A stretch of 64,000 bases of DNA. Origin: Aristolochia californica (lineage: Eukaryota > Streptophyta > Magnoliopsida > Piperales > Aristolochiaceae). The notes beneath the pieces were generated by a model. That model saw nothing but the letters and a program-made list of their open reading frames with translations, had not been told where the DNA came from and made no database searches. Shown piece by piece: positions 61,712 through 64,000 of the stretch. Positions within the stretch are counted from its first letter, which is position 1, and every line of letters starts with the position of its first letter. The translations under genes and the position numbers were made by a program. The stretch spans positions 9,517,955 to 9,581,954 of the forward strand of contig JARWKL010000012.1 of assembly GCA_029961685.1 (NCBI GenBank), in the 5' to 3' direction.

Positions 61712-64000
61712 TAGTTTTGTTTTAATTTTTTTCCATACATAAACTCTAAAATTTTCACTTTGTTGTGATCTATTTACCTTTTTTTGTTTACGGCATGAAG
61801 GGAGAACGAAAACTCAAAGTTTTGATTTAAGAAAAAGTGTACATCTAAAATGGAGATGAACAATGCAAAAATGTAGATAGATATAATTCCAAAGAGTGTC
61901 TATGATTTATAAGGATTGTAAGCTCTTTTCGGTTTTTAGTTCTCAGATTTTGCAATCGTCGGGAAAAGGGGGAGGCGGGGGATTTTTAATTGAGTGTTGA
62001 ATCCCAATCAGTAAGTCATTTCATACAGTAATATAGCCCCTTTCAAATGATAAATCACTTTAAAATCATCTATGATTGTTAGGTCAGCTTTTTGCAAACG
62101 GGCAAAATAATGGCTTGTTGGACTCGCGAAAATATCCCACCGCACGTTCACTTAAGAATTTAATGATCGTTTTTTATTCTCATTAAAAACTTTGGATCCA
62201 GAGGTCATTTGCATCTTTAATATATTTCAAGCATGCATATCCATTTTTAAAATACGTGTAGAAGAAATCTCTTTCTTGTAAAATTCCATGCAATTAGGGT
62301 TGAACTACTGGAATTTCCCAAACATGGAAAACAAAACTTTTGTGTTCATTTGTGGTGTGTGAATATATTTTTTATACTTAAATTTGTTATTGTTTTAAAT
62401 TTTTTCCATAAATAAACTCTAAAATTTTCATTTTGTTGTTATCAATTTGCCTTTTTTTTTTACGGTATGTAGTAGAGAGCGAAAACTGAAAATTTTGATT
62501 TAAGAAAAAAGTGTACATCTAAAATGGAGATGCACAATGAACAAATTTAGAAAGAGATAATTCCAAAGAGTGTCTGTTATTTTTAGGGATTGTAAGCTCT
62601 TTTTAGTTTTTATATCTCAAGTTTTGCAATCGTCGGGAAAAGGGGGAGGAGGGGGATTTTTAACTGAGTGTTGACTCCATATCCATAAGTCATTTCTTAC
62701 AAAAATATAGCCCTTTACACATGATAAATCACTTTACAATTCATCTATGATTGTTAGGTCAGCTTTTTGCAAACGGGTAAAATATTGGCTTGTTTGACTC
62801 GGGTAAATATCCTACTGCACGTTCACAAGTGAATTTAATGAGCATATGTTATTCTCTTTAAAAGTTTTGGATCCATAGGTCATTTGCATCCTTAACATGT
62901 TTCAAGCTTGCTTATCCATTTTTAAAACACGTGTAGAAGAAATCTCTTTCTTGTAAAATTCCAAGCTATTAGGGTTGAACTAGTGGAATTTCCCAAACTT
63001 GGATAACAAAAGTTTTGTGTTAATTTTTGGTGTGTGAATAAATTTTATTTACTTACATTTGTTATTCTTTTAAATTTTTTCCATACATAAACTCTAAAAT
63101 TTTCATTTTGCTGTGATCTATATGCCTTTTTTGGTTTACGGGATGAAAGGAGAGAGAAAACTCAAAGTTTTGATTTAAGAAAAAAGTGTACATTTAAAAT
63201 GGAGACGCACAATGCGCAAAGGTAGAGAGCAATAATTTGAAAGAGTGTTTGTAATTTTTAGTGAATTTAAGCTCCTTTTAGTTTTTATATCACAGGTTTT
63301 GCAATCGTCAGGAAAAGGGGGAGGCAGGTGTTTTTAACTGAGTGTTGACTCCCAACCCGTAAGTCATTTCTTACAAAAATATAGCCCGTTACGGACTATA
63401 AATCACTTTAAAATCATCTATGATTGTTAGGTAAGCTTTTTGTAAACGGGCAAAATAATGGCTTGTTTGACTCTTGTAAATATCCCACCACACGTTCATT
63501 GAGATTTTAATGAGCATTTGTTATTCTCTTTAAAAGCTTTGGATCCATAGGTCATTTGCATCTTTAACATGTTCAAGCATGCATATCCATTTTTAAAAAA
63601 GGTGTAGAAGAAATCTCTTTGTTGTAAAACTCCATGCAATTAGGGTTAAACTACTGGAATTTCCCAAACTAGGAAAACAAAACTTTTGTGTTCATTTGTG
63701 GTGTGTGATTAAATTTTCATTTCTTACATTTGTTATTGTTTTAGTTTTTTTTCACACATAAACTCTAAAATTTTCATTTTATTGTGATCTATTTGCCTTT
63801 TTTTGTTTACGGGATGAAAGGAGAGTGAAAACTCAAAGTATTGATTTAAGAAAAAAGTGTACTTCTAAAATGGAGATGCACAATGCACAAATGTAGAGAG
63901 AGATAATTCCAAAGAGTGTTTGAAATTTTAAGGGATTGTAAGATCTTTTTAGTTTTTATATCTCAGGTTTTGCAATTGTCGGGAAAAGGGGGAGGCAAGG

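Larger units (their letters stand above)
12083..64000 (+). repeat. Satellite array, about 672-bp monomer, about 77 units
   Basis: The marker GGTAAATATCCC or a close variant recurs at 12082, 12755, 13326, 13999, 14671, 15343 and so on to 62802 and 63475, 76 times by my count. Spacing is mostly 668-680 bp. All units share the same orientation. Each unit has, in order after the marker: GCACGTTCA; an AAGCTTTGGATCC segment; GCATGCATATCC; a CACGTG palindrome; AGGGTTGAACTAGTGG; T-rich tracts; AAACTCAAAGTTTTGATTT; TGGAGATGCACAATGCAC; a G-rich tract; GTTGACTCCC; and a nested dyad. Subtypes differ at diagnostic places (for example TCACTAGAG, TCACTTAAG, TCACTTCAG or TCATTGAG after GCACGT). No other element interrupts the array, and it continues past the right edge. 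I do not recognise a named satellite family. Confidence 0.97.

Noticed and set aside
12540..64000. Telomere-like TTAGGGTT in monomers
   Set aside because: It occurs only once per unit inside ATTAGGGTTGAAC and not in tandem, so it is not a telomeric array.

Overview
The window is plant nuclear DNA, most likely from a dicot, in two parts. Positions 1 to about 12,084 hold degraded endogenous pararetrovirus (EPRV, Caulimoviridae) DNA. Positions about 12,083 to 64,000 hold one uninterrupted, AT-rich satellite array with a monomer of about 672 bp, which runs off the right edge. I see no host protein gene, tRNA, rRNA or CRISPR array. The mix of pararetroviral DNA and a long satellite suggests heterochromatin, perhaps pericentromeric (inference).

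Virus copy 1 (about 421-8350, plus strand) has the soymovirus/caulimovirus-like order: movement protein, coiled-coil VAP-like protein, two 71-residue paralogues, a small charged protein, coat protein with CCHC zinc knuckle, protease-RT-RNase H polyprotein, transactivator (TAV)-like protein, then a long intergenic promoter/leader. It is dead: stops or frameshifts break the VAP-like, small charged, coat, Pol and TAV genes. Its left end is not virus-like in order. The first 420 bases are an inverted copy of its own intergenic region (7886-8350), a head-to-head junction that continues past the left window edge.

Virus copy 2 (8351-12,084) follows head-to-tail through the shared intergenic region. 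It has the tRNA-Met primer-binding site (8840) and five successive intact frames: a 108-residue protein with an N-myristoylation-like start, a stand-alone viroplasmin-domain protein, one 71-residue protein, the 128-residue charged protein and a full 455-codon coat protein. It then breaks off inside the protease at a 3-bp microhomology with the satellite. Copy 2 has no movement or VAP-like gene where copy 1 has them, and copy 1 has no myristoylation-type or viroplasmin gene. The shared backbone from the small charged gene onward is nearly identical. This could reflect two genome components or two recombinant forms of one virus, and is the most interesting biological signal here.

The array has about 77 monomers, counted with the GGTAAATATCCC phase marker. 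Visible rearrangements include a tandem duplicated four-monomer higher-order repeat (about 34.9-40.2 kb), a duplication with offset near 15,970 bp (about 42.1-45.7 and 58.0-61.7 kb) in which each copy seems to have lost a different single monomer, several shorter multi-monomer duplications, and about eight internal deletions. Each monomer carries a nested dyad, a G-rich tract and a CACGTG palindrome. Recurrent 60-66 codon frames in the monomers are judged non-coding.
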